A DNA stretch of 64,000 nucleotides from a bacterium (GTDB lineage: Bacteria > Bacillota_I > Bacilli_A > Mycoplasmatales > Mycoplasmoidaceae). The stretch is taken from positions 62,001 to 126,000 of the forward strand of contig JAFSMC010000001.1 of the NCBI GenBank assembly GCA_017448105.1. Reading direction: 5' to 3'. Below the pieces are notes generated by a model, which ran no database searches, had not been told where the DNA came from, and worked only from the letters and a program-made list of their open reading frames with translations. The translations under genes and the position numbers were made by a program. Shown here in pieces: positions 1 to 9,366 of this stretch. Numbering within the stretch: the stretch's first letter is position 1; each line of letters opens with the position of its first letter.

Positions 1-825
1 GAAATTAAAAGTAAGATTCCTTCAATGGAAATTGAACTTAAAAAAATGTTACTACCTGCTGACCCTAATAAAGATAAGGATGTTATCATTGAAATGCGAC
101 CTGCAGCTGGTGGTGATGAATCAGCTATTTTTGTTACTAACCTTTTTGACACATACAAACGCTATTGTGACTCACAAAAATGAACAATCAGTGTTACTGA
201 ACTTGTAGCAAATAATTTTGGTTATAACTACATCTCCTTTATTGTCAAAGGTAAAAATGTTTATAGCAAAATGAAATTTGAATCAGGTGTACATAGAGTA
301 CAAAGAGTCCCTTTTACTGAATCAAAAGGTCGTGTACATACTTCAACTATTACTGTTAGCGTTTTACCTAAATTAGATGAAATTGATTACAAAATTAACC
401 CAAACGATCTAAGAATTGATGTTTATCGTGCTTCTGGCGCTGGCGGACAACATGTTAATCGAACAGAATCTGCAGTAAGAATAACACACTTGCCTACAGG
501 AATCGTTGCTAGTTGTCAAGAAGGAAAAAGTCAAATCCAAAATCGTGAAACAGCTATGGCAATGCTAAAATCAAAGATTTGATTCCATTTATCACAGCAA
601 CAAAAACAAGATCAAGACAAAATGAGAAAAAGTCAAGTTGGAACTGGTGAAAGATCTGAAAAAATCAGAACCTACAACTATCCACAAAACAGAATCACAG
701 ATCATCGAATTAATCTAACTTTAAATAAATTAGATATGATTATGCAATCTGGTGATTTAAGTGAAATTCACAGCCAACTTCTTGCTAATGAACAAACTGA
801 ACAAATAAAAAAATTAAATTTTTAA
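1..825 (+). CDS. prfA: Peptide chain release factor 1 (5' end cut by window)
   Basis: Class-I release factor that recognises UAA/UAG and triggers peptidyl-tRNA hydrolysis on the ribosome. The catalytic GGQ loop ([11 protein letters not shown]) is encoded at about 433-462, and the family context GVHRVQRVP lies upstream of it. The frame is open from base 1, so the N-terminal part is outside the window. Two in-frame TGA codons (181-183, 580-582) fall at Trp positions, so UGA is sense. RF1 alone suffices where UGA is not a stop, and RF2 is typically absent in such mollicutes. prmC follows directly, with the stop at 823-825 and its ATG at 826, which suggests translational coupling. Confidence 0.97.
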
Positions 826-1635
826 ATGACTTTTTTAAACCTATTGCTTTGATTCCAAAATAAATATGGTACTAAACATCAAAATGTCTTTTTTGAGCTT
901 GTTTTCTTCTTATCCAAAAAAGCAAAAACAAAACTGTTTTTTATTGAAAATAAAAACAACAAAATTGACTTTAGTAAACAAAAATTTGATTCATTGTGTG
1001 ATAAATATTTCAATAAAAAAATTTCTCTTGCTCATTTAACTAAGCAAACATTATTTTGTAACCTAACATTTTGTATTGACAAAAAAGTTTTAGCTCCAAG
1101 AGAAATTACTGAACAAATGACTAATGATTTCATCAGATATATTAAGAAAAAAAGCAAAATTAAAGTTTATGACTTATGTGCTGGTAGTGGGAATATCGGC
1201 ATTAGCATCAAAAAGCATTGTCCAAAACATAAAATAGTTTGTCTTGACAAATACCAATATTGCATTAGCAATATTAAAAGAAATTGTCAACTGCATAAAG
1301 TTAAGATTAAAATCATCAAAGGAGATGTATTAAAATTTCTAAACAAAAATAAGCAATTAGACTATATTATCTCCAACCCACCATATGTTGATCAAAAAAA
1401 TGATAAGTATATTGTTAATACCGCTTGGGAAAGCAAAAATGCTTTATTTGCAAAAGAAAATGGACTATATTATTTCAGAAAATATTTTACATGATTAAGC
1501 AAAAACAAATGCAAAGAATGCTGATTAGAATATGGTTTGCTTCAAAAACATAGATTAATCCATTTATTAAAAAAATACCCAAAATTAAAATATAGATTGG
1601 TGAAAAATTATTTAATTATTCGTAAAAAAATATAA
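826..1635 (+). CDS. prmC: Release factor glutamine methyltransferase PrmC/HemK
   Basis: SAM-dependent N5-glutamine methyltransferase that modifies the Gln of the GGQ motif in release factors. It is encoded immediately after its substrate prfA. The protein is 269 aa. A SAM-binding glycine motif (LCAGSGNIG) lies in the middle, followed by the diagnostic NPPY tetrapeptide at about residues 184-187. The N-terminal helical domain is short and divergent. The ATG at 826 abuts the prfA stop, so translation is probably coupled. In-frame TGA codons (for example 1492-1494) read as Trp. The end is at TAA 1633-1635. Confidence 0.93.
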
Positions 1636-1642
1636 TATTTGC

Positions 1643-3298
1643 ATGGCACACACACTTATAGTTCTAAATGGCATCTTATTTTTGTTATGCATTGTTTATG
1701 CTGGTTTTTTTGTTGCCAACAAAATAATTTTTAACAAATATATCCAATGTTTACAAAAGTATGATACCATTCTTGGTCAAGTAATGAATATAGCTTTTAC
1801 AAAGGTAAATGCTTTAGCTGAAAAAAACCAGCCGTTAAAAGAAAAAATTGGCATATTAAATATAGCTAGATCACAAATTGTTGACAACTTAAATTGTTGC
1901 AAACAAGACTTTTTTATTTTCGACAACCAATTAAAGAACTTTCATCTTATATATTGCTATAAGTTAATAAAAGAATGCACAAAAAAACTACAAATTTGTT
2001 TTGATGACTTTTCTAAATTCAAAAAAGAATTTGACAATATCTCACAATATAGTCAAATTATTGAAGACACAGGTTACTTTTATTCAGATTTTATTTGTAG
2101 GCTGAAAAATGACTACTATTCAAAAGATATGTGTAATGATAATTTACCAAAAATAAATGATCTTATTGTTAGTGCAAGTAAATCAGCATCAAAGTTAAAT
2201 GATTATGCTAAAGAAGACAACATTGTTACTGTTATTAATGCAATCAAAACAGTTCAAAATGAAACTAATGCTCTATTTGAAACATTTAATAATTACCAAC
2301 AACTACTATTAGCAAAAAAACATATGGTAAGCACATATAATGTTGTTTTAAAATTAATGGCTGACCACAATTTTGAAACAATTGTTAATAGAAAAAACAA
2401 AAAAACTATTGAAATTAATCAAAAAATTTATGAAGAAAACATAAGTGCTTTCAACACTAAAATTGCTGAATTAGATTTCCAAAATGCTTTTATCCATTTA
2501 CACAACGCTTTTAATGCTTACAACAATATTAATATTTTTGCAAGAACACAATTAAAAGCACCAAGGTTAGTTAACAAAGCTATTGCTGTTTTAAATCAAG
2601 AAATATCTTGATTGCTAAATAATAGAGAAGAAGTAAAAGCAAATCTATTAAAAATTAAAAGATACTTCACATGTCAAAAGGTTATCACACTAGTTGACGA
2701 AATTATTCCAAATATCAATCAAATCAGTTTAATATCATCACAAATTAAAAATATTACTCCTTATGACCAAAATAATACTAAACAAATCATTGATGAACTC
2801 CTTTCATTATGAAAAATAGTTCTAGACACAAAAAATCGAATAGCAATTAAATTAAAAGATTTAACTGATTTCATAAATAAGAATATTGATTTCATTTCAA
2901 GATTAAACAATTTGTATATTTTGCAATACCAATTGTTGGTCTATACAAATGAATTATTTACAAATCAAAACAAATTAGAATGTGAAAAAATTGTTAATGA
3001 CAACTTATCAAAAATAAATTGAAATTTACAACTTTTACTTGAAAACAATGAAAAATTTAACTTTATTAATTTCAGTGATGATCTAATTACAATGGAAAAA
3101 ACTACAGAAAACATCATTAGAAAAATGCATTTACAAAAAACGTTTAAAGAATTAGCAACTGAAATGTTTGTCTTCACTAATAGATACCAACATAAATATG
3201 GCCAAAAATTAAATAATGCCGAAAAAATGTACCATCAAAATGACTTCCAAGGCTGTCTAAATGCTTTAATTGAAGTTTGTAAAATTGCTTCATGTTAA
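1643..3298 (+). CDS. EzrA-like membrane-anchored coiled-coil protein
   Basis: A 551-aa protein with one N-terminal transmembrane helix (about residues 5-27) and a long, helical, Lys/Asn/Gln-rich cytoplasmic region with no enzymatic motif. This architecture and length match EzrA, the FtsZ-ring regulator of Firmicutes (about 560 aa). Similarity is architectural rather than residue-level, so the name is tentative. The gene lies 7 nt after prmC and is probably cotranscribed with prfA-prmC. TGA codons at 2609-2611, 2810-2812 and 3018-3020 read as Trp. It could alternatively be a lineage-specific cytoskeletal or adhesion-related protein. Confidence 0.6.
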
Positions 3299-3348
3299 AT
3301 TTTTATTTTTTAAACTTGAAAGTTAAAAAATGCAAATAGTTTTTTCAA

Positions 3349-3867
3349 CTATATCTTAACCAGTAATTTATCAATAGATTTTCTTTGTGAATGCATTTCG
3401 CTAGGTTTTGCATCGTCTGCTGGATAACCGATAGGAAAAATCCCTACAAGGTCATAATCATTTAACTCTGGGAAAGCGTTTTTTACTAATTTATCATCAA
3501 AATGACCAAGTCAAGTTGTACCAAGACCTAAAGCAGCAATTTCAAGAATCATATGAGTTGCTGCAATCGACGCATCAACTTGGTTATATGATTTATTGTC
3601 AAATTTTCTTAAATAACCAGTTGTTTTGCAAGCTCCAATAGCAATAGCAAGCGGTGCTTCTTTCATAAAAGGAAAAATAATTAAGTCATCAAGCTTTTGC
3701 TTTGCTTGTTTTGAGCTAAACAAAAAGACTTTAAAAGCTTGAGAGTTTTTAGCAGTCGGAGCTAATTGTATTGCTTTTAAAATTTTGTCGATCTTTTCTT
3801 GTTCAACTTGTTGACTTTTAAATTTTCTTACTGAATAACGTTCTCTAGCTAATTTTAGAAAATCCAT
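3349..3867 (-). CDS. Nitroreductase family FMN oxidoreductase
   Basis: A 172-aa flavoprotein of the nitroreductase fold. The N-terminus shows the family pattern LARERYSVRKF (FMN phosphate-binding Arg cluster) followed by APTAKNSQ. A central helix contains AATHMILEIAALGLGTTW, and the C-terminal half has the usual G-x-P strand. Such enzymes reduce nitro compounds, quinones or flavins with NAD(P)H; the substrate here is unknown. It lies downstream of the mraZ-rsmH-FtsA-like genes in the same direction, about 60 bp after the FtsA-like stop, where mycoplasmas often carry ftsZ. The end lies in a weak 6-bp inverted repeat (3336-3352) shared with the convergent gene. Confidence 0.88.
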
Positions 3868-3930
3868 ATTAAAACCTCATTTTTTATAACTAATTATAAA
3901 AAATAATAATTTCAACTATTTCAACTATAT

Positions 3931-5040
3931 TTAATTTTTAACTGTATAGTCTTCACTAATAGCAACATCAAGAAAAGTCAAAGATTTTTTGATATCTTTT
4001 GTTCTTAAAATGTCCATTGGACTAGTTCTTTGTCCAATATTTAAATTTGCTAGACAAATTTGCTGAGATAATTTCATTTTTTCTTGACCAATAATGTGAA
4101 TAACTTTTGCTGGTAAGTTATTAATCATATTACAAAATCTATCAAAAATATTTTGATGTTTACAATAAATAGAAATTTTGTTTTGACTGCTACTTAAAGA
4201 AATATTTTCACGGTCAAGAAGCATCAAAAAGGTTTTTTCCACTTGGTTCAAAAATGAAGATAGTTTAATTTTTTTAATATTAAAAAAACCTCTTCCCATT
4301 TGAACAGAAAGATCAATATCCTTGTTAACAATTGATGAATTTTTTACTAACAAATTTGCCATGTCAAGCATTTTTTTGGCTTCATTGTCAGAAACGTCTA
4401 AATTTTCAGCAAGTGCAACAATAAAATCATAGTAATTTTGTTTAGTGCTATTAATTTTATTGATTTTTCCATACTTATATTGAATAACTTGTAAATTGTC
4501 ATCATCGTCAAAATGAATAATAGTTTCACTATTAACATTCTTACAAGCAAAAGTATTTAAAATGTTTTTAGTTGAAGTAATTTTAATACCTAATTGTGTA
4601 CAAGCATGATAAACTTGTTTAATAACCTTGGCTTCTAAAATATAAGCATCAAATGTTGCTGTTATTTGTTTAGTTTCATCATCAATAACCATATCTTTTA
4701 TAACAACATCATTAGTGAAACAGTTGTTTTCACTATCTAGACGTTTAATGATTTGTGTTAGTAAATCGTTCTGGTCATTACAATTGTCAAAAATTTCATT
4801 GCAAGTGATACGAGAAATGTTTCTACTATCAATGATAAGTTCTACTTCATTGATTGTTTTATAAAGATAAGCTTCAGTGCTATCTTTAAGAATAAGAATT
4901 TGGGTTTTAATATCATCGGTTTTGTTAAGTTTAATTTCTTTGTAGCAGCAAAGGTGTTTATTTTGACCAGTAAAACTAATTACCGCTAATGAGATATAGT
5001 TGTTATTAAAGAATAAAAGTTGTTTGTGTTTGATTGACAT
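3931..5040 (-). CDS. Degenerate FtsA/actin-like protein of the dcw remnant
   Basis: A 369-aa protein encoded directly after rsmH (gap of 4 nt), the position of FtsA-like genes such as MG223 in small dcw clusters. Residues around 160-215 keep the shape of the actin-family second phosphate loop (hydrophobic strand, D-rich turn, strand, YGKI, then EAKKML resembling the FtsA A-E-x-x-K helix). The glycine-rich GGGT nucleotide motif is replaced by an acidic DDDD stretch, so ATP binding is doubtful. No C-terminal membrane-targeting amphipathic helix was recognised. The role, tethering or regulating division, is inferred from position. Confidence 0.6.
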   Translation of the reverse strand: MSIKHKQLLFFNNNYISLAVISFTGQNKHLCCYKEIKLNKTDDIKTQILILKDSTEAYLYKTINEVELIIDSRNISRITCNEIFDNCNDQNDLLTQIIKRLDSENNCFTNDVVIKDMVIDDETKQITATFDAYILEAKVIKQVYHACTQLGIKITSTKNILNTFACKNVNSETIIHFDDDDNLQVIQYKYGKINKINSTKQNYYDFIVALAENLDVSDNEAKKMLDMANLLVKNSSIVNKDIDLSVQMGRGFFNIKKIKLSSFLNQVEKTFLMLLDRENISLSSSQNKISIYCKHQNIFDRFCNMINNLPAKVIHIIGQEKMKLSQQICLANLNIGQRTSPMDILRTKDIKKSLTFLDVAISEDYTVKN

Positions 5041-5044
5041 TTTT

Positions 5045-5989
5045 TTATCCTATCCTTTGGATAATCCGCAATTTCGCACTTTGGCTTCTTTTATTACGAT
5101 TTATTTCTGCTAGTGATGGTCGAAGTGGCTTTTTATTAATAAGCTGATAACATGCCTTCTTTTGCGCATATAAAGGAACATTAGAATCATAAATATCATG
5201 TGATTTACTAGCATTATTAAAGATTTGCTTAACAATACGATCTTCTAATGAATGGAAACTAATAACAGCCAAAATACCATTGATTTTTAATAGTTTTAAA
5301 CTAGTAGTAAGAGCTTGTTTCAAAACGTTTAATTCATCATTAACAACGATTCGCAGAGCTTGGAAATATTGTTTTGCTGGATGTTTTCTAATGAACGATC
5401 CAGGAGTGTTAGAACAAATAATTTCACTTAATTGTTTTGTGGTAGTAATAGCATTTTTAGCACGTCTATTTAAGATGGTATCAACAATTCTATATGGCTT
5501 TTTAACTTCCCCATATTGTTGAAAAATATTATTAAGTTCTTGTTTCGAATAATGATTAATGATATATTGGGCAGTTAATGATGTTTGTTTTGACATTCGC
5601 ATGTCAAGTGGGCCATTTAAGTTATAGCTAAACCCTCTTGTTGAATCATCAAACATTAAACTATTAACACCTAAGTCAAAAATAATACCATCAAAAGTTT
5701 TTTCTGGAAATTGTTTAATTCCAGTAAAGTTTTGATTAAAAAATTTAACATTTTTTGCATTAGCAAAGTGTCTCTTTAAATATTTAATTGCAATTTCATC
5801 TTGATCAAAACAATATAGCTTACCAGTTGTTAAGTTTTCTAAAATCTTAGAAGAATGACCACCAAAACCAGATGTGCAATCTAAATAAGTACCATTTGAT
5901 TTGATGTTAAGGCAATCTATTGTTTCTTTTAATAAAACTGGAATATGGATTAATGATGTGTGTTTATTTTGCATTGTTATTTTCATCAT
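5045..5989 (-). CDS. rsmH: 16S rRNA m4C1402 methyltransferase RsmH (MraW)
   Basis: SAM-dependent N4-methyltransferase for C1402 of 16S rRNA in the decoding centre. The 314-aa protein has the N-terminal HIPVLLKETIDCL signature, the SAM loop DCTSGFGGHS, the FDLGVNSLMFDD region and the C-terminal ISFHSLEDRIVK motif. Length is normal. ATG codons at 5989, 5986 and 5974 are all possible. The first is used here; any of them overlaps the mraZ 3' end (mraZ stop 5964-5966), as expected in a coupled dcw operon. Confidence 0.96.
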   Translation of the reverse strand: MMKITMQNKHTSLIHIPVLLKETIDCLNIKSNGTYLDCTSGFGGHSSKILENLTTGKLYCFDQDEIAIKYLKRHFANAKNVKFFNQNFTGIKQFPEKTFDGIIFDLGVNSLMFDDSTRGFSYNLNGPLDMRMSKQTSLTAQYIINHYSKQELNNIFQQYGEVKKPYRIVDTILNRRAKNAITTTKQLSEIICSNTPGSFIRKHPAKQYFQALRIVVNDELNVLKQALTTSLKLLKINGILAVISFHSLEDRIVKQIFNNASKSHDIYDSNVPLYAQKKACYQLINKKPLRPSLAEINRNKRSQSAKLRIIQRIG

Positions 5990-6410
5990 CAATTCTTTCT
6001 GCTACTTGTTCAAACAAACTATTAGTGTCATTGACAAATTTTTTGTAAGTGTTTGCATTTCAAATTTCAATCTTATTTCCCAGCCCAATGAAAACAATTT
6101 CTTTGTCAAGTTTAGCTAAAGTTTTTAAATTATTGGGAATAAGAATACGATTGGCTTTATCAAGTTCAATTTCATGAGTGTTAGCTAGAATTTGTCTTGT
6201 TAAAATCCTGGTGTCTTTTTTATTTTGACTATATTCTTTAATTTTGTTTCAATAATTAGTAAAACCAGCAGTAGTATGTATTTCTAAACAGCCATCAAAA
6301 CCTTTAGAAATAATTACTTTTTTAGTAGGAAAATTTTTTGCAAACTTTATTGGCATTGCAACTCTATTTTTCTCATCTACATTGTGCGTATATGTACCTA
6401 AAAATAACAT
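5964..6410 (-). CDS. mraZ: Transcriptional regulator MraZ
   Basis: A 148-aa DNA-binding AbrB-like protein and first gene of the dcw operon. It has two family repeats, each with the D-x-x-x-R signature (VDEKNRV near residues 11-17 and LDKANRI in the second half). The family forms ring oligomers that bind tandem short repeats upstream of mraZ. Exactly such repeats lie just in front of this ATG (see 6411-6442). There is no clear Shine-Dalgarno sequence, and the expected 5' UTR is only about 20 nt. It overlaps rsmH. Confidence 0.95.
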
Positions 6411-6442
6411 ACCACTTTTTACCACTTTTTACCACTATTATA
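6411..6442 (-). promoter_or_regulatory. mraZ promoter with three tandem MraZ boxes
   Basis: Read on the minus strand, a perfect -10 TATAAT (6442-6437) is followed at once by three AGTGGTA-type repeats in exact 10-bp register (6436-6431, 6426-6421, 6416-6411), the last touching the mraZ start codon. MraZ is known to bind tandem GTGG-like repeats near its own promoter. Here the array covers the predicted transcription start and leader instead of lying upstream of -35. That placement favours autorepression or roadblock, though the direction of regulation is inferred. Confidence 0.82.
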
Positions 6443-6472
6443 CAAAAATAATATATTTTTCACTAAAAAATT

Positions 6473-6513
6473 TTAAAAAATAAACAAGCACCATGGATTG
6501 CATGATGCTTGTT
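6473..6513 (-). terminator. Rho-independent terminator of the leuS-pepA operon
   Basis: On the minus strand, arms 6513-6501 and 6495-6483 form a 13-bp stem (including one G-U pair) around a 5-nt loop, followed by a run TATTTTTT. It lies just after the small ORF ending at 6531 and upstream of the mraZ promoter. It separates the leuS-helicase-pepA operon from the dcw operon. Confidence 0.87.
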
Positions 6514-6530
6514 ATATTTTGAAAAACTAT

Positions 6531-6680
6531 CTAATTATTTAAGAAACAAATAATGCAAATCAAACTAACTATTGAGCAACCTAGAATTAATAATCCAATG
6601 ATCATCAATCACTTATTTTTTCTTTTTATCTTTGCTAATGCTTGAAGAGTTAATTTTTTATTTGGATTAGTTTTAGACAT
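6531..6680 (-). CDS. Tiny single-pass membrane protein after pepA
   Basis: A 49-aa ORF. Residues 1-23 are polar and rich in Lys, and residues 24-47 are a strongly hydrophobic helix containing LILGCS, ending FLNN. The ATG lies 6 nt after the pepA stop and the ORF ends just before the operon terminator, so it is probably cotranscribed and translationally coupled. One TGA codon encodes Trp. It has the general shape of SecE or a small stress membrane peptide, but I recognise no SecE signature. The cysteine is not preceded by a good lipobox. Function unknown. Confidence 0.6.
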
Positions 6681-6686
6681 AATATG

Positions 6687-8036
6687 TTATTCTCTATTAA
6701 AAATGTTTAATACAAAATTATAAAAAATTAAAACAAAAGGATTAATAGATTTCCCACAATATTCATTGGTTCCTGCATTATCAAGATGAATAAAATTATC
6801 ATTCTTGCTGTTAAATTTACTTAAGAAAGCTGCAGCAGTAGCATTACCAGCTGTTTTACCAAAATTTAAATTACCATAATCAGCGACTGTACTCGATTTT
6901 TCTACACATTCTAGATATTCTGGTAAAAGGGGAAGTTCAAGAGCATATTCACCAGCCAAAGAACAAGCATTGTAAAATTGCTTTGCAATTTTGGGATTAG
7001 TTGATCAAAATGGATTTAAGATTTCGCCAAAACATAATGCACTTAAACCAGTTAAAGTCGCACAACTTAATAAAACAGTAGGTGCAATTTTTTTATCAGT
7101 GTAACTAATAGCATCAGCAAGAATAAGTCTACCTTCAGCATCAGTATCATTAACTTCCACAGTTTTACCATTATAAGCAGTGTAAATATCACCAACTTTA
7201 TAAGCTTTGTCATTAATGAAGTTCTTAGCTAATGGAATAACTCCAACAGCATTAACTTTGGTCTTGTTTTTAGCTAAAGCTAAAATGGTTCCAAAGACTG
7301 CTGCAGCATTAGTCATATCCTCATTCATTTTTTTCATAGCATGGCTCGGTTTTAAACTATAACCGCCAGTGTCCATCATAATTCCCTTACCAACTAAAGC
7401 TACTTTCTTTTTAGCAGCATTATTGTAATATTCAAGAATTAGTACTTGTGCCGTTTCATCACTACCTTTGTTTACGGCTTGTAAAAGTTGCATTTTATTT
7501 AATTCAGATTGAGCAAGTAGAGATACTTTAACTTTTTTAACACCAGCCAGTTTTTGTTTAACAAAGTCAATAAACTTTTTGATTCCCATATGGTTACATG
7601 GCGCTACTTGAGCATATTGTGCGTAATTAGTTGCTAAACCCACTTCATTAGCAAGTTTATAAACTTGTTCATATTTCTTAGAAACAATAATATTAAATTG
7701 GGTCTTTTTTTCTTTGTTTGTCTTCAAACAAAAATCAGTCAAATTTAAACTATTTAACTTACAAACAATAGCAAAACACATATTAGTTATTTGTTTCTTA
7801 GGAATCAAATCTAGGAAAGAATCAAGATTAAAATAAAAGTTTTTGTTTTTTAATTTGAAGAGAGATGCAGATAGTTTTCTTATGAACAAACGGCCATCAA
7901 AAGTTTTTGATGGATCAATAGCAAAATTGATTTTAACATCAACTATTCATGTTTCAAAATGTTTATGATCTTTGGTTGCTTTAACTGCATTAAATGTAAA
8001 AACATCTTTGTTAGATCTATTTAATTTTATTTCCAT
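6687..8036 (-). CDS. pepA: Leucyl aminopeptidase (M17 family)
   Basis: Two-metal cytosolic aminopeptidase that releases N-terminal residues from peptides, a main source of amino acids in peptide-importing mollicutes. The 449-aa protein shows the M17 metal and catalytic motifs: VGKGIMMDTGG, KMNEDMTNA and NDTDAEGRL. The start at 8036 is supported by a good Shine-Dalgarno (AAAGGAG, about 5 nt upstream). The 5' end overlaps the 3' end of the DEAD-box helicase gene by 20 nt. TGA at 7007-7005 encodes Trp. Confidence 0.96.
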
Positions 8037-9360
8037 ATTTGCTCCTTTGAATTAAGATATTTTTGTACTTATTATCAAGATATTTACGTTTTGCTTTTTG
8101 TTTAAGTTTAAAAATTTGTTGTTTTAACTTTTTCTTATATCCCGGTTTTACTCTTTTTGCTTTATTATTATAAAGTCTATTTATTTGCATTTTCCAGATT
8201 GGATCATTATTTAATCAATTTTTCTTAAAGCGTGTGTTTTTATCTTTATTAATTAATTGGTTATTAATAAGTAAATAATATCTCCAACTAATTGACTTAG
8301 AAGATAAACGGGCAATTTGTTTATCAATAGTTTTGTTATAGATAACATAGCTATTACCATGATAGTTTTTACGACCAGTTCTACCTGAACGATGTAGATA
8401 TCATAAATCATCTTTAGGCAAATTGTAAGAAATAATGTCACTAACCCCTTCAAGATCAATGCCTCTTGAAGCTAAATCAGTTGCAACTAAATATTTGTAG
8501 TGGTTATTTTTAAGTTGTTTAAAAATATTTTTTCTTGTTCGGTCATCTAAATCATTGTGTAAAATTGCTACAAATTTCTTAACACTTCTAAGTCATAAAT
8601 AGATCTTTTTAACTTCTTGCTTAGTGTTAGCAAAAATAATGCACATGTAAGGATTAATCACATTGATTAATTGTTGCAAAACCGAAAATGGTTCAAGATT
8701 ATTTTTAGTGTAAACCACAATATGATTAATTTGTTGATGACGATAAAACTTGTCGTTGTCTAAAATTACTTTAAGATCATGTGCAACTTTTTTATAAATT
8801 GCTGTTTGACTTTGATTGATTGAAGCAGAAAGAAAGATTTTTTGTACATTGGTGCGATGAAGTTGCATTTTTTCAAAAATATATTTTATATCACCAATAA
8901 AACTATGATCAAATAGCATATCAGCTTCATCAAAAACAATAGTTTTTAAAAATTTAGAGTTCAATTTTCCTTTAACAATACTAGATTTTAATTTTGGTAA
9001 ATTAGTAATCAAAATGTCACAAGATTCATCAAAATTATCATTTTTGTAAATACCAACTTTAATTTCTATATTTGGTTTAGCTAATTTAACGAAATTATCA
9101 TAAATTTGCCATGATAACTCCTTAGTTGGAACCACAACAATAGCTTGAATTCTTTTAGGAGTTAAAGGAACTATTTTATTTAAAATAGGAAGCAGATAAC
9201 ACAAAGTTTTACCTGAACCAGTCTGAGCTAATAATAAACTATTATGATGGTTGCTTACAATAGTTAAACTTTTTTGTTGAATAGGTGTTAAATTGATAAA
9301 TCCATTAGCTTTCAATGAAGTTTGCAATCAAGGTTTCAAAGATAAATCAACAAACTTCAT
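8017..9360 (-). CDS. DEAD-box RNA helicase
   Basis: ATP-dependent RNA helicase of 447 aa, likely acting in ribosome assembly or mRNA turnover. Motifs run in order: Q-motif (LTPIQQ), Walker A (AQTGSGKT), motif II DEAD (FDEADML), motif III LSAS, motif V (ATDLASRGID) and motif VI (HRSGRTGR). A basic C-terminal tail follows. The start MKFVDLSLKPW is 6 nt after the leuS stop, and the C-terminus overlaps pepA by 20 nt, giving a compact leuS-helicase-pepA operon. It resembles CshA/DeaD-type helicases, but the subfamily was not resolved. Confidence 0.93.
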
Positions 9361-9366
9361 AATGAA

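Noticed and set aside
5280-5522. Plus-strand 80-codon open frame antisense to rsmH
   Set aside because: Shadow of a conserved gene; composition reflects the opposite strand.
8253-8459. Minus-strand open frame of 68 codons with hydrophobic content
   Set aside because: It lies in another frame inside the DEAD-box helicase gene, whose motif VI and basic tail continue through this region with TGA read as Trp.
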